The notes: generated by a model not told the origin, from the sequence alone. Shown: positions 32,963 to 42,278, numbered from the stretch's first letter. The stretch is DNA of 64,000 nt from Porphyrobacter sp. HT-58-2 (GCF_002952215.1 NZ_CP022600.1:992001-1056000); one strand, 5' to 3'. A program made the numbers and translations.

Positions 32963-34867
32963 CTATCTTGTCTTCACATAGCGTCCCGGCGCGTCCTCGA
33001 TGATCTTGTCGCCCTTGCCCCCGGGAACCCGCTTGCCCTGCGCAGGCACACGGGTATCGGACTGGCGGTGGAGCCATTCCAGCCAGTGCGGCCACCAGCT
33101 ACCCGGATGTTCGGTGGCGCCTGCGACGAAATCCTTGAGGCTGGGCGCGGCGCTGTCGCCCACCCAGTACTGATACTTCCCCGCCGCCGGGGGATTGACC
33201 ACGCCCGCGATATGGCCTGACCCGGCCAGCAGGAACTCCATCGGCCCGGTAAAGTGCCGGGTGATGCGCCACACGCTTTCGGCAGGCGCAATGTGATCCT
33301 CGCGCCCCGCCTGCACGAAGCTCGGCGTGGCCACCTGCGTCAGATCAATCGGCGTCCCGTCTGCTTCCAATGCGTCCGGCACCACCAGTTTGTTGTCGCG
33401 GTAGAGATCGCGCAGATAGGCATTGTGCCACTTGGCCGGCAGGTTGGTGACATCGCCGTTCCAGTGCAGCAGGTCGAAGGCCGGGTAATCTTCGCCCAGC
33501 AGGTAGTTGTTGACGACGTAATTCCAGATCAGATCGCGTCCGCGCAGTGCGTTGAAGGTCGCCGCAAGATAGCGCCCGTCGAGATAGCCTTGCGGTGACA
33601 GCTGTCCGATCATGTCCAGCTGGCCCTCGTCGATGAAGTGCTTGAGGTCGCCTGCTCGCTCGAAATCGACCTGCGCGGTGAAGAAGGTGGCGGACTTGAC
33701 CTTGTCGGCCTCACCCCGCCGCGCCAGCACCGCCAGGGTTGCCGCCAGCGTCGTGCCGGCCACGCAATAACCGATGGTGTGGACGGCGGGAACATCGAGC
33801 CGCGCGCGCACATGGTCGATCGCTTCGATCTGGGCGCGGATGTAATCGTCCCACACCACGTCGGCCATGCTTGCGTCAGCCGATTTCCAGCTCACCACGA
33901 ACACCGAAATGCCCTGATCGACCGCCCATTTGATGAAGCTTTTCTTCGGTGTCAGGTCGAGGATGTAGAAACGGTTGATCCATGGCGGGAAGATCACCAG
34001 CGGCACTTCCAGCACGTCTTCCGTCGAGGGGGTGTACTGGATCAGCTGATAAAGCGGCGTTTCATACACCACCTTGCCGGGCGAGGCGGCCAGGTTTTCG
34101 CCGAGCTTGAAGGCTTCCGGGTCGGTGTGGGTCAACTGCCCGCGCTTCAGATCGTTGATGAGGTGCTGCATCCCGCGCACCAGATTGGCGCCCTTGGTTT
34201 CCATCGTGCGTTTGAGCACCACCGGATTGAGGGCCAGGAAATTGTCCGGGCTCATTGCTTCGGCCAGCGCGCCGACGGCAAATTCGAGCTGCTGGCGCTT
34301 CAGCGGATCCAGCCCTTCCATGCCCTTGACCGCCTGCCGGAAGTGGTCGGCCAGCATCAGATAGGTCTGGTGGAGCAGCAGGAAAGCAGGATGCTCGCGC
34401 CACGCCGGATCGGCAAAGCGGCGATCGCTGCGGGGTAGGGCAGCGGCATCGGGAGCTTCGGCAGCCTGACCGCCAAGCGCGCCGGCAGCAAAGCTCTGCA
34501 TCACGCCCGACCACAGCTGCATCTGATCCTGCGCCAGCTTTGCCGAGGCTTCGAACATCCCCTTGGGCAGCTGCCCGAGCATCGACTGTGAAATCACCAG
34601 CCATTGCGCCGGGTCGATCGGGCTTGCGCCGGTCGCAACCTTGCTCGCGGCCCGCGTTGCCTGATGTGCCGCGAAATCAAGCCAGAGTTGCTGCAATTGC
34701 GCGCCGGTTGCCGCCCATTCGGCGACCTCGCTGGTATCCATGCCTTGCGACATCAGCGGTTCCAGACCCTTTGCGCCCATCATTTCGCGGATCGCCTCGC
34801 CCTGCATGGCGAGGAAGCCCTTGAGGCTTTCGCCTGCCGCCTGCATCGGGTTGGTATCGTCTGTCAT
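32963..34867 (-). CDS. phaC: Class I poly(3-hydroxyalkanoate) synthase
   Basis: 634 residues from the ATG at 34867 (MTDDTNPMQAAGESL). The N-terminal PhaC_N domain is followed by the alpha/beta hydrolase core with catalytic Cys368 in the lipase-like box GYCVAGT, the Asp in LLHWNGDVTNLPAKWHN and the His in GSGHIAGVVNPP. The fourth-position Gly of the usual GxCxG box is Ala here. It polymerises 3-hydroxyacyl-CoA on the granule surface. The phasin gene follows on the same strand but has its own promoter. Confidence 0.95.
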   Translation of the reverse strand: MTDDTNPMQAAGESLKGFLAMQGEAIREMMGAKGLEPLMSQGMDTSEVAEWAATGAQLQQLWLDFAAHQATRAASKVATGASPIDPAQWLVISQSMLGQLPKGMFEASAKLAQDQMQLWSGVMQSFAAGALGGQAAEAPDAAALPRSDRRFADPAWREHPAFLLLHQTYLMLADHFRQAVKGMEGLDPLKRQQLEFAVGALAEAMSPDNFLALNPVVLKRTMETKGANLVRGMQHLINDLKRGQLTHTDPEAFKLGENLAASPGKVVYETPLYQLIQYTPSTEDVLEVPLVIFPPWINRFYILDLTPKKSFIKWAVDQGISVFVVSWKSADASMADVVWDDYIRAQIEAIDHVRARLDVPAVHTIGYCVAGTTLAATLAVLARRGEADKVKSATFFTAQVDFERAGDLKHFIDEGQLDMIGQLSPQGYLDGRYLAATFNALRGRDLIWNYVVNNYLLGEDYPAFDLLHWNGDVTNLPAKWHNAYLRDLYRDNKLVVPDALEADGTPIDLTQVATPSFVQAGREDHIAPAESVWRITRHFTGPMEFLLAGSGHIAGVVNPPAAGKYQYWVGDSAAPSLKDFVAGATEHPGSWWPHWLEWLHRQSDTRVPAQGKRVPGGKGDKIIEDAPGRYVKTR

Positions 34868-35026
34868 GGCCTCGAACTCGTCCCTCTTGCGCGTCGCGCG
34901 CTGGTTGTGCCGCCAATTGCTGCGCGCCGCAATTGCCGAAAACGCCTTCCCACTCACGGCCATCTTCGCCTAGGGAGAGCCCGGCGCGGCCCCTCGGGCC
35001 TGCGCAAGACAAGGTGATGACGTGAC

Positions 35027-36226
35027 ATGAATGACCAGTTCTACCGCATGAAGCGAATGCCGCCGTACGTGATCGCGGAGGTCAATGCCATGCGTCATGC
35101 CGCAAGGCTTGCGGGGCAGGACATCATCGACCTTGGCATGGGCAACCCTGATCAGCCCCCGCCGCAGCACGTGATCGACAAGCTGTGCGAAGTGGCGGCC
35201 AAGCCCGACGCGCACGGCTATTCGCAGTCCAAGGGCATCCCCGGTTTGCGCCGCGCGCAGGCGGGCTATTACGCGCGCCGCTTTGGCGTGGAGCTCGATC
35301 CCGATACCGAAGTCGTCGTGACGATGGGTTCGAAAGAGGGCCTTTCCAGTCTCGCCACCGCGATCATTGCGCCGGGCGATGTGGTGCTGGCGCCCAATCC
35401 GTCATACCCGATCCACACCTTCGGTTTCATCATTGCCGGCGCCACGATCCGTTCGGTTCCCACGACGCCCGATGACCACTATTGGGAATCGCTCGATCGG
35501 GCGATGAATTTCACCGTGCCGCGCCCCAGCGTGCTGGTGGTGAGCTACCCGTCCAACCCAACTGCTGAGACGGTAGAACTGCCGTTTTACGAGCGGCTCG
35601 TCGCTTGGGCGAAGGAAAATCAGGTCTGGATCGTTTCCGACCTTGCCTATTCCGAACTCTATTTCGACGGCAAGCCAACGCCCTCGATCATGCAGGTGCC
35701 GGGGGCCAAGGATGTCGCGATCGAATTCACCAGCATGTCCAAGACCTATTCGATGGCTGGCTGGCGCATGGGTTTCGCGGTCGGCAACAAGCAGCTGATC
35801 GCGGCACTGACGCGGGTGAAGTCCTATCTTGATTACGGCGCCTTCACCCCGGTTCAGGCGGCGGCCTGTGCGGCATTGAACGGCCCGCAGGACATCATCG
35901 ATACCAACCGTCAGCTCTATCACAAGCGCCGCGACGTGATGGTGGAGGCGTTTGGCCGGGCTGGCTGGGATATCCCGCCGCCGCCAGCGTCGATGTTCGC
36001 CTGGGCTCCGTTGCCCCCGGCGCTCAAGTCGATGGGAAGTCTCGAGTTTTCCAAGCAGCTTCTGACGGAAGCGCAAGTCGCGGTGGCGCCGGGCGTCGGC
36101 TATGGCGAGAATGGCGAAGGCTATGTCCGGATCGCCATGGTCGAGAACGAGCAGCGGCTGCGGCAGGCAGCGCGCAACATCAAGCGTTACCTCCAGTCGA
36201 AGGGCGTCAACAGCACGGCTGCCTAG
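35027..36226 (+). CDS. alaC: Alanine transaminase AlaC-type class I/II aminotransferase
   Basis: 399 residues. RLPPYV-like start (MKRMPPYVIAEVNAMRHAARLAGQDIIDLGMGNPDQPPP), the PLP-binding GSKEGLSSLATAI, SYPSNPTAETVELPFYE, DLAYSELYFDG and the Schiff-base Lys in SMSKTYSMAGWRMGF follow the AlaC family closely, end to end. It transfers an amino group from glutamate to pyruvate; related enzymes act as LL-diaminopimelate aminotransferases. It is divergent from phaC with a 160-bp gap. Confidence 0.9.
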   Translation: MNDQFYRMKRMPPYVIAEVNAMRHAARLAGQDIIDLGMGNPDQPPPQHVIDKLCEVAAKPDAHGYSQSKGIPGLRRAQAGYYARRFGVELDPDTEVVVTMGSKEGLSSLATAIIAPGDVVLAPNPSYPIHTFGFIIAGATIRSVPTTPDDHYWESLDRAMNFTVPRPSVLVVSYPSNPTAETVELPFYERLVAWAKENQVWIVSDLAYSELYFDGKPTPSIMQVPGAKDVAIEFTSMSKTYSMAGWRMGFAVGNKQLIAALTRVKSYLDYGAFTPVQAAACAALNGPQDIIDTNRQLYHKRRDVMVEAFGRAGWDIPPPPASMFAWAPLPPALKSMGSLEFSKQLLTEAQVAVAPGVGYGENGEGYVRIAMVENEQRLRQAARNIKRYLQSKGVNSTAA

Positions 36227-36330
36227 GTTCGCCGGGCGCTTATTGTACAAATCCGTCCAAAATAGAAGAAATCTGCGGCGAATCGCGTTAGCTTGCTGAC
36301 GACCGGGATAGATTTCTGGAGGAATGGCAC

Positions 36331-36933
36331 ATGGCGTCCGGAGCCGCTCGGCGGCTGACCGACAGACAGCGCGCCGTTATGGAACGCATTGATCGCCGCG
36401 TACCGATCAAGGTCATCGCGCTTGAACTTGGCGTGTCCGAAACGCGGATCAATCAGCATATCCGCGCGCTCAAGGACATCTACGATGCCGGTAGCCTTGG
36501 CGAACTGGTCGAAAACTACCGCGCAACACAGACGCCCACCGATGCCGAAACACCCCCGGAAAACAACCTGGGCGAAACTGCGAATGCAGATTTGCTGAAG
36601 CCCTTCAGTGAAGCTGCATACACAAAAACGCAGGTTAACCCGACGCCTGACTTGGCTGATTTCGGGCCTCGGGATGACCCGGGTCAGCTTGTTCTGAGCG
36701 ACGCAATGCCGCTGATCGAGCAGGCGCCCTGGCTGAAGCCAGGCGAACCCAAGGTTGTCCCCGGAGTGCTCGATGGTGAGCATGCCGTCCTGCTTCGACT
36801 GGGCGCCATTGTCGGGATTGCATCGGGCATACTGGCTTCGGTGGTTCTTGCGGTAACCGCAGCAATGACGCTGAGCGAGGCGACGGAAGGCAAGGCGCAC
36901 TACTCCGCGGAAACTGGGGTCGTGGCCGGGTGA
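36331..36933 (+). CDS. Membrane-anchored helix-turn-helix protein (LuxR-like HTH)
   Basis: 200 residues. The N-terminal LTDRQRAVMERIDRRVPIKVIALELGVSETRINQHIRALKDIY is a LuxR_C-type HTH. A Pro/Asp-rich disordered linker (about 70-150) leads to one membrane helix near residues 160-182 (LGAIVGIASGILASVVLAVTA). The start has GGAGGAATGGCAC upstream. No receiver or PAS domain is present. It opens a run of five small plus-strand genes. An inner-membrane-tethered regulator is the plain reading; the signal is unknown. Confidence 0.75.
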   Translation: MASGAARRLTDRQRAVMERIDRRVPIKVIALELGVSETRINQHIRALKDIYDAGSLGELVENYRATQTPTDAETPPENNLGETANADLLKPFSEAAYTKTQVNPTPDLADFGPRDDPGQLVLSDAMPLIEQAPWLKPGEPKVVPGVLDGEHAVLLRLGAIVGIASGILASVVLAVTAAMTLSEATEGKAHYSAETGVVAG

Positions 36934-36958
36934 GCACCGGCTCCGCAGAGGAAAACCG

Positions 36959-37303
36959 ATGGAAAATCGTATCACTGTCGATGCGCTGCATCTCAAGAAA
37001 CTCATCCGCGAGGCCGAGGCGCTTTCCGATGAGGCAATCATTGCAATGGCGCGGCTCAAGCAGGCCATGCTGGTGGCCCGGCAAAACCCGCAGATCGAAG
37101 TCTATACCGGCCAGCGTGCGCTGGTGCGCCTGACCGAGGCGGAAAGTCACGCCCTCGCCATGTCGAGCAACCTGCTCAGGGTGCATGACGAGCTGAGCAA
37201 ACTGGCCCGGGTTCATGCGGGTGGCGATCTGGGAGAGCCAACCGTGATCCCCAAGGCGGACCTTGCTGCTGCTCCGGCCGAGCGGGAGCGGGAGCGAGCC
37301 TGA
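36959..37303 (+). CDS. Conserved small protein of unknown function, helical
   Basis: 114 residues, soluble, mostly helical by composition (LKKLIREAEALSDEAIIAMARLKQAMLVARQ; LTEAESHALAMSSNLLRVHDELSKLARVH). No known family. It follows the membrane-anchored HTH gene by 25 bp and precedes a membrane protein gene by 4 bp, so it is probably in the same operon. Confidence 0.7.
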   Translation: MENRITVDALHLKKLIREAEALSDEAIIAMARLKQAMLVARQNPQIEVYTGQRALVRLTEAESHALAMSSNLLRVHDELSKLARVHAGGDLGEPTVIPKADLAAAPAERERERA

Positions 37304-37307
37304 ACCG

Positions 37308-37814
37308 ATGGGCGACATGCTCGATTTCTTCAACGCGTACCGGGCCCCCGCCCAGCATCTTGTCAGCCTCATTCTGGCGGGCGCGATCTGGCGCTGGGGA
37401 CGGGGGCCGGAGCGTTGGTTGATCGCGGTATTCATCGCGACGATGGTGCTGCCCGTCTATGTGATGTGGTGGTTGCAGCCCGATGCGGCTTCGTCGAGCG
37501 TCCTTGCTGCTGCCTATGTCTTTCTCGATGTGATCGCGGCAGCGCTGTTCGTCGGCATCGCGCTTCATGCCAATCGCAATTATCCGCTGTGGATCGCCGG
37601 TTTCCAGCTGGTGGCCCTTGCGGCGCACAGCATCAAGGCGGTGGTCGATAGCGTCTCGCCCATGGCGTTTGCGCTGCTCATCATCGGTCCGTCCTATTGC
37701 CAATTGCTGCTGCTGATCGGCGGCTTTGCGCGTCATGTCCTGCGCGAGCAGCGGTTTGGCCCCTACCGCGAATGGCGGCTGGCGCCACCCGGCCCGGGCT
37801 GGTTGCGCGCCTGA
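37308..37814 (+). CDS. Small integral membrane protein of unknown function
   Basis: 168 residues from the ATG at 37308, with an alternative ATG at 37317. Five or so hydrophobic segments run through (PAQHLVSLILAGAIW, WLIAVFIATMVLPVYVMWW, SVLAAAYVFLDVIAAALFVGIAL, LWIAGFQLVALAAHSIKAV, FALLIIGPSYCQLLLLIGG). It has charged short loops and a C-terminal basic tail. No family recognised. Operon position is between the helical protein and a JAB-domain gene. Confidence 0.75.
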   Translation: MGDMLDFFNAYRAPAQHLVSLILAGAIWRWGRGPERWLIAVFIATMVLPVYVMWWLQPDAASSSVLAAAYVFLDVIAAALFVGIALHANRNYPLWIAGFQLVALAAHSIKAVVDSVSPMAFALLIIGPSYCQLLLLIGGFARHVLREQRFGPYREWRLAPPGPGWLRA

Positions 37815-37873
37815 CGGCTGGGAATGCGCCCGATGCCATATGCACCTTTCCCCTTTCGCTTCGCGGAGACGCC

Positions 37874-38296
37874 ATGCTGACTCAAATCCGCAGCCTTCCG
37901 CGCGAGCCTGTCATGACACAGGAGCAGCGCACCTCGGCGATGATCGCCTACCTGCGCAGCGTCGTGCTGGCCCCGCCAGCCACCCACGAGCGCGGTCATG
38001 CGATCTTTGTCGATGCCAACAGCGCCTGGCTTGGCGATACGCCCTTCGGCCTTGGCAGCATGAGCGCCCTTTCCGGCCGGATGCGCGCGCTGCTGGGTGA
38101 GGCCCTGCGCCATGATGCGGTCGGCATCATCCTGGCGCATAGCCACCCTTCCGGACAGTGCCGACCCAGCGCCTGCGACATTGCCGCCACCCGCCGGCTG
38201 AGCGAAGTGGCGCGGGCGCTCGATATCGCCCTGATCGATCACCTGATCTTCACGGCGAAGGCGGTCTATTCGATGCGAGCAGGAGGACTGTTGTGA
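37874..38296 (+). CDS. RadC-like JAB-domain protein
   Basis: 140 residues from the ATG at 37874. It has the JAMM zinc motif AHSHPSGQCRPSACD (HxHPSG...D) and ends DHLIFTAKAVYSMRAGG, the RadC C-terminal pattern, but lacks the N-terminal helix-hairpin-helix of full RadC. The role of such proteins is not settled. The stop overlaps the next start (GTGA), so the following winged-helix protein is translationally coupled. Confidence 0.85.
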   Translation: MLTQIRSLPREPVMTQEQRTSAMIAYLRSVVLAPPATHERGHAIFVDANSAWLGDTPFGLGSMSALSGRMRALLGEALRHDAVGIILAHSHPSGQCRPSACDIAATRRLSEVARALDIALIDHLIFTAKAVYSMRAGGLL

Positions 38297-38688
38297 ACGC
38301 CATCTCAAGAGCGGACCAATTCCCCGCGAATGACACCCTGATCCCGCGCTTTCGCGAAGCGGGCGACATCACGCTCGATCTGTTCCACCGTGACGGGCGG
38401 GTGGATGACTGCTGGCTTGGTCTTCACCCCCGCGAATTTGCACTGATGTGGCGGCTGGCCGAACAGCCGGGTGAGCGCATGACCCGGCGCGAACTGCTGG
38501 CCGAAGTGTGGCGCATCCACTTCGAGCCGGAGACCAACAGCGTAGCGGTGCATGTGGCAAGGGTGCGGGCCAAGCTTGAACCTTTCGGCCTGTCGCGCCT
38601 GATCGCGACCCACCCCGACGGCGGCTACTTCCTCGATCTTCCCACGCCTTCCGGAATGGCGGTATTGGCGGTTCCGCGACCGGCCTGA
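38293..38688 (+). CDS. Stand-alone OmpR/PhoB-type winged-helix DNA-binding protein
   Basis: 131 residues from the GTG at 38293. The Trans_reg_C fold covers residues about 20-115 (LHPREFALMWRLAEQPGERMTRRELLAEVWRIHFEPETNSVAVHVARVRAKLEPFGLSRLIATHPDGGYFLDL). There is no receiver domain, so activity is probably not phosphorylation-controlled. Coupled to the RadC-like gene, it may control the cassette. Confidence 0.85.
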   Translation: MNAISRADQFPANDTLIPRFREAGDITLDLFHRDGRVDDCWLGLHPREFALMWRLAEQPGERMTRRELLAEVWRIHFEPETNSVAVHVARVRAKLEPFGLSRLIATHPDGGYFLDLPTPSGMAVLAVPRPA

Positions 38689-38780
38689 GACCCTGCACGG
38701 GGCTGGGGCGAGGCTCTGGACAGGGGCAGTCGGATCGGCCAATCTCGCGCGCACTTTCAGCCTTGAGGGATCAGCCTATC

Positions 38781-39599
38781 ATGTCCGCAACCGCCACCAC
38801 GCTCGCCAATGACCGCGTCGCCATCACCCTTGGCGAAGATGGCGTCGCCGAGGTTCGCTTCACCCGCGCCGACAAGATGAACGCGCTCGACCCCGAGATG
38901 TTCGAACGCATCATCGAGGCAGGCAGCGCGCTCCAGCGGATGAAGGGCCTGCGCGCCGTGGTGCTGTCGGGCGAGGGCCGGGCGTTCTGCGCCGGGCTCG
39001 ACCTGTCGAATTTCTCGCGCAAGCCGGCCGAGGACGAGCCTGCCCTGACCGAACGCACCTATGGCAACGCCAACCGCCCGCAGCAGGTGGCGATGCAGTG
39101 GCGCAAGCTCCCCGTGCCAGTCATCGCCGCGATCCACGGCGTGTGTTTCGGCGGCGGCCTCCAGATCGCCAGCGGGGCCGATATCCGCATCGTCCACCCG
39201 GAAACCCGGATGGCGATCATGGAGATGAAGTGGGGCCTTGTCCCCGACATGGGCGGCTATGTGCTGTGGCGCGGGCTGGTGCGCGACGACGTTCTGCGCG
39301 AGCTGATCTACACCAACCGTGAATTCAACGGCGCAGAAGCGCAGGCGCTGGGGCTGGCGACCTATGTCGATGACAACCCCCGTGACCGCGCGCTCGCCAT
39401 CGCCCGCCAGATCGCGCTCAAGAACCCCCACGCCATCCGCGCCGCCAAGCGGTTGCAGGCCGGCATGTGGGAGAATGACACCAATGCGATCCTGATGGAG
39501 GAAAGCATCGAACAGCACGCGATCATGCGCAGCCGCAATCAGGTCGAAGCGGTGATGGCCGAAATGGAGCGCAGGAAGCCGAACTTCGAAGACGTGTAA
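38781..39599 (+). CDS. Enoyl-CoA hydratase/isomerase family protein
   Basis: 272 residues from the ATG at 38781. Crotonase-fold landmarks are GRAFCAGLDLSNF (CoA and first oxyanion strand) and HGVCFGGGLQIASGADIRI (oxyanion-hole Gly). The expected hydratase glutamates appear replaced or shifted in MEMKWGLVPDMGGY, so it may be a hydratase, an isomerase or another crotonase activity. The reaction cannot be fixed from the residues seen. Confidence 0.88.
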   Translation: MSATATTLANDRVAITLGEDGVAEVRFTRADKMNALDPEMFERIIEAGSALQRMKGLRAVVLSGEGRAFCAGLDLSNFSRKPAEDEPALTERTYGNANRPQQVAMQWRKLPVPVIAAIHGVCFGGGLQIASGADIRIVHPETRMAIMEMKWGLVPDMGGYVLWRGLVRDDVLRELIYTNREFNGAEAQALGLATYVDDNPRDRALAIARQIALKNPHAIRAAKRLQAGMWENDTNAILMEESIEQHAIMRSRNQVEAVMAEMERRKPNFEDV

Positions 39600-39715
39600 G
39601 CCGACGCGGCCAGCGTCCGCATTGGGGATTGCGCATCAGCCCTGCTCATGGCCGCAACTGGGTGGTAAGGCGAACGGCGGCTTTGCGGCCTTATTTTATG
39701 AAAGAGGATACGACC

Positions 39716-40516
39716 TTACTTTGGCACTAACCCAGATAAACATTTACCAATATCGCCTGACTCAACAAAAAGATGGTACGGCTCAGCTGTCAAACTACCA
39801 GTCTCTGTGACAGCCCTAATTACTCCGAAAGACTCCATGGCTTTCTTTAGCGCTTCAGTCGACAAATCCCCTGAGGAGGACAAATACGGCGAAAGTGCAG
39901 CTGACCCGGAGCTTACCCCAAAGGATTGAACCCTAACACTACCTTTTGCTCGGTTTTGGCTGGCCGCAACTGCAAGTGGCATTGGCCCTCCTATATTCAG
40001 GGATGACTTGGTTGTAGTGATATCGGCAGTTAGGCGAAGCCCGATACCAATTGCTATACCGCCCTCTGTTATGTTTCCAGCGGTACATGGTCTGATCGTG
40101 TAGCGATAATAATAATAATTTACACGGTACGTCCCTTTTGATGCTGCCACACTGCCAACCACCGAGGTGAGCCGACCATCTTTGTCGATTCTCTCGATCG
40201 TAACACGCTCATCGACCAAAGAGAGTTTCTTGAGGATGTCGGCAGACGGCATGCCAACCAGAGAAACTTCCTTCCCTCCAACGTCAGGCAAGGAAGTGGC
40301 CTTCGTGGGTGTCAGATATTTTCTCCCAGCGAGCGGCTCCGCTGATTTCGTAACCGTCCCAAGAGGAGTATAACTTGCACCAGATTGTTCGTTGGCGTGC
40401 GTCGAAATTGCGAGCTCATCAATTGTCATAGGCTCTGCCAGCGGAGTGCTATTTTGAGCTAACCCCGAGGTGGTAATTGCAACAACAGCGGCAGGTAGCA
40501 ATTTAAGCGTACGCAT
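39716..40516 (-). CDS. Exported protein of unknown function, AT-rich orphan gene
   Basis: 266 residues from the ATG at 40516, which has GGGAGGGGAACT just upstream. The N-terminus MRTLKLLPAAVVAITTSGLAQ is a signal peptide. The mature part is rich in Ser, Thr and Gly with predicted strands (YRVNYYYYRYTIRPC) and no known motif or membrane span. It has two cysteines (C in RPCTAG, C in KCLSG). The gene is visibly AT-richer than its neighbours, and its codon choice differs. Likely a recent acquisition or fast-evolving secreted protein; no function can be given. Confidence 0.65.
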   Translation of the reverse strand: MRTLKLLPAAVVAITTSGLAQNSTPLAEPMTIDELAISTHANEQSGASYTPLGTVTKSAEPLAGRKYLTPTKATSLPDVGGKEVSLVGMPSADILKKLSLVDERVTIERIDKDGRLTSVVGSVAASKGTYRVNYYYYRYTIRPCTAGNITEGGIAIGIGLRLTADITTTKSSLNIGGPMPLAVAASQNRAKGSVRVQSFGVSSGSAALSPYLSSSGDLSTEALKKAMESFGVIRAVTETGSLTAEPYHLFVESGDIGKCLSGLVPK

Positions 40517-41287
40517 AGTTCCCCCTCCCTTGCATCTATACAGGTGTTTGCCCACACTAGCGAATTTTTGCAACGCTTTTATATGGGCGTCGCGTGTAAT
40601 CATCTTGCATAGAGTGCCCAAAAGAGAATGTTCGATTTTCTATGGGCAGACCCGCTTCGGTAGGGAATTTTACCGGAGCAAGGTTCCACACTCGGGGCAT
40701 CGGAGAAAGAGCAAGTTACCAAAGTCATAGCGAGGCTACGACGAGTTGACTTCCGCTCCGGGGTCGATAGCCGAATGGCGGGAATTTTTCAGAAGCGGGG
40801 AAAAGCCGCCCTACTGCTTTCGGGATCGAGCGTGTGCTTCGCTTATGACCGATGGTTGGTGGTTTGCTGCCACTTCGCCAGACCGGTTCCCCGGACTTGA
40901 TCCGGGGGAGCGCTGCCTTTTTCTCCGCCTGTCAGCAAAGAAAGCGGGGTCCCGGGTCAAGCCCGGGAAGACGGAAAATCTGACTGTCAGCTTCGTGATC
41001 GGTTTGCGGATGTCGGCCCTTAACCACCGACAGCCACAGCCGCAATTTCCTACAGCCTCCTGCGCGCCTATACTGGCCCGCACCCGGCTCTTTCCCATTG
41101 TCATCCCACGGCCCGCGAGGCCGCAAGAGGCGCCAGACAAGGCCCTCTCCCCCCTGTCCGTCAAGCTGACGGATTGGCAGGCAAGACATTGCTTTTCATA
41201 GGATAAATCGCAATCAGCCAGCTTGACAGGGTGTCAAGTTTGTCAAGCTCTGGCAGGCTCAGCCGAACACGGCCCCGGCTGACCTGC
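40517..41287. other. Gene-free stretch with short palindromic repeats
   Basis: No supported gene in about 770 bp. Two short palindromes of a type common in alphaproteobacteria, CCCCGGA-CTTGA-TCCGGGG (40889-40907) and TCCCGGG-TCAAG-CCCGGGA (40950-40968), lie 43 bp apart. A further one, CTTGACA-GGG-TGTCAAG, is at 41222-41238. TCAGCCGAACACGG at 41259 is repeated with one change at 41288, at the 3' end of the thioesterase gene. Open frames here (for example 40746-41201) translate the repeats and are not credible proteins. Confidence 0.6.
40889..40968. repeat. Pair of CTTGATCCGG/GTCAAGCCCGGG-type intergenic palindromes
   Basis: The two arms-and-loop elements are opposite halves of the palindromic repeat family (ccggACTTGAtccgg / cccgggTCAAGcccggg) seen in many alphaproteobacterial intergenic regions. 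Confidence 0.65.
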
Positions 41288-42079
41288 TCAGCCAAACACG
41301 GCAACACACTGGATGCCGTCGAGCACCTGCTTGCCATCGGCGTCCCACATCCGCAGTCGTTCCGAGGAATAACCTGCGTCGGCGTGCTGGCTGGCGTTTT
41401 CGGCGAGATACCAGCCATCGCGTGATTGGCTTTCCGGGTCGAGCACGTTGAACGACCAGTTGACCGAGCTGATCGGGCCAACGCGCTGCATCGCCCGCAT
41501 CGCGCCCGGCGGCATGACGTCGCCCATCAGGACGAGCTTGGATACGGGGTCGAGGCTGTGATCCTCGGTCAGCCGCGCCCATCGCCGCACGGTCGCGCCG
41601 CGATCTGCGCCCTTGGTCTGGCCGTGGCGCAGCGCGAAGTTCTTGGCGACAAAGGCAGGCGCGAAGCCGTGGGTGACTTCGGCATTGTCCTCGGGCGGGC
41701 CGGGCCAGTCTTCGGGCGGCGCGGCGGGGGCAAGCGCATTGGCCTCGCGCCCTTCGCCGAACAGCCAGAAGGCGCTCAGGGCAACGCGGCCCTCGGAGAG
41801 GATCTCGCTGCGGACCTGCGTGACATTGCGCCCCTGGCGGACGATCTCAGCGGTCAGCACGATCTCCTCACCCACTGGCGCAACGAAGGCGATCTGCCCG
41901 GCGCGCAAGGGTGGCAGCCCGGAAAAGGCGCGGGTGGCCATGGTGTAGGCGATCAGCGCGGAGGCTCCGCCGTACAATGTGCGTCCCTGCATCCAGTCGG
42001 CGGCGTGGGTCAGGCGGGCAGGGCCGGGCTGGCCGGTGATGGGTTCGAGCAGGCTGGCAATGGTCATGGCCGATGCCAT
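41288..42079 (-). CDS. Thioesterase-like (acyl-CoA thioesterase, double hotdog) protein
   Basis: 263 residues from the ATG at 42079; alternative ATG at 42067. Two hotdog folds: the N-terminal one (MQGRTLYGGASALIAYTMATRAFSGLPPLRAGQIAFVAPVGEEIVLTAEIVRQGRNVTQVRSEIL) and a C-terminal one (SSVNWSFNVLDP...GWYLAENASQHADAGYSSERLRMWDADGKQVLDGIQCVAVFG) whose SQHADAGYSSER matches the type II acyl-CoA thioesterase family. Substrate unknown. Confidence 0.8.
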   Translation of the reverse strand: MASAMTIASLLEPITGQPGPARLTHAADWMQGRTLYGGASALIAYTMATRAFSGLPPLRAGQIAFVAPVGEEIVLTAEIVRQGRNVTQVRSEILSEGRVALSAFWLFGEGREANALAPAAPPEDWPGPPEDNAEVTHGFAPAFVAKNFALRHGQTKGADRGATVRRWARLTEDHSLDPVSKLVLMGDVMPPGAMRAMQRVGPISSVNWSFNVLDPESQSRDGWYLAENASQHADAGYSSERLRMWDADGKQVLDGIQCVAVFG

Positions 42080-42204
42080 GCCGCCTGCTGCGCGCCTCGT
42101 CCAGATTGACGTTAGGGAAGGGGCTCGCCCAATCATACATTGCCAAGGGCGCGCCGAATCGCTAGTGCGCCGCTTCCGTTCGGGGCATCGTCCCCGGAAG
42201 GCTC

Positions 42205-42278
42205 GGCCCGATGGCGGAGTGGTGACGCAGCGGACTGCAAATCCGTATACGCCGGTTCGATTCCGGCTCGGGCCTCCA
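42205..42278 (+). tRNA. tRNA-Cys (GCA)
   Basis: 74 nt including CCA. Acceptor GGCCCGA/TCGGGCC, D arm, anticodon stem-loop CGGACTGCAAATCCG with anticodon GCA at 42237-42239, T arm GCCGGTTCGATTCCGGC. Cloverleaf complete. Confidence 0.95.

Noticed and set aside
40746..41201. Plus-strand frame of 151 residues in the gene-free stretch
   Set aside because: It translates the palindromic repeats and has no ribosome site or protein-like pattern.
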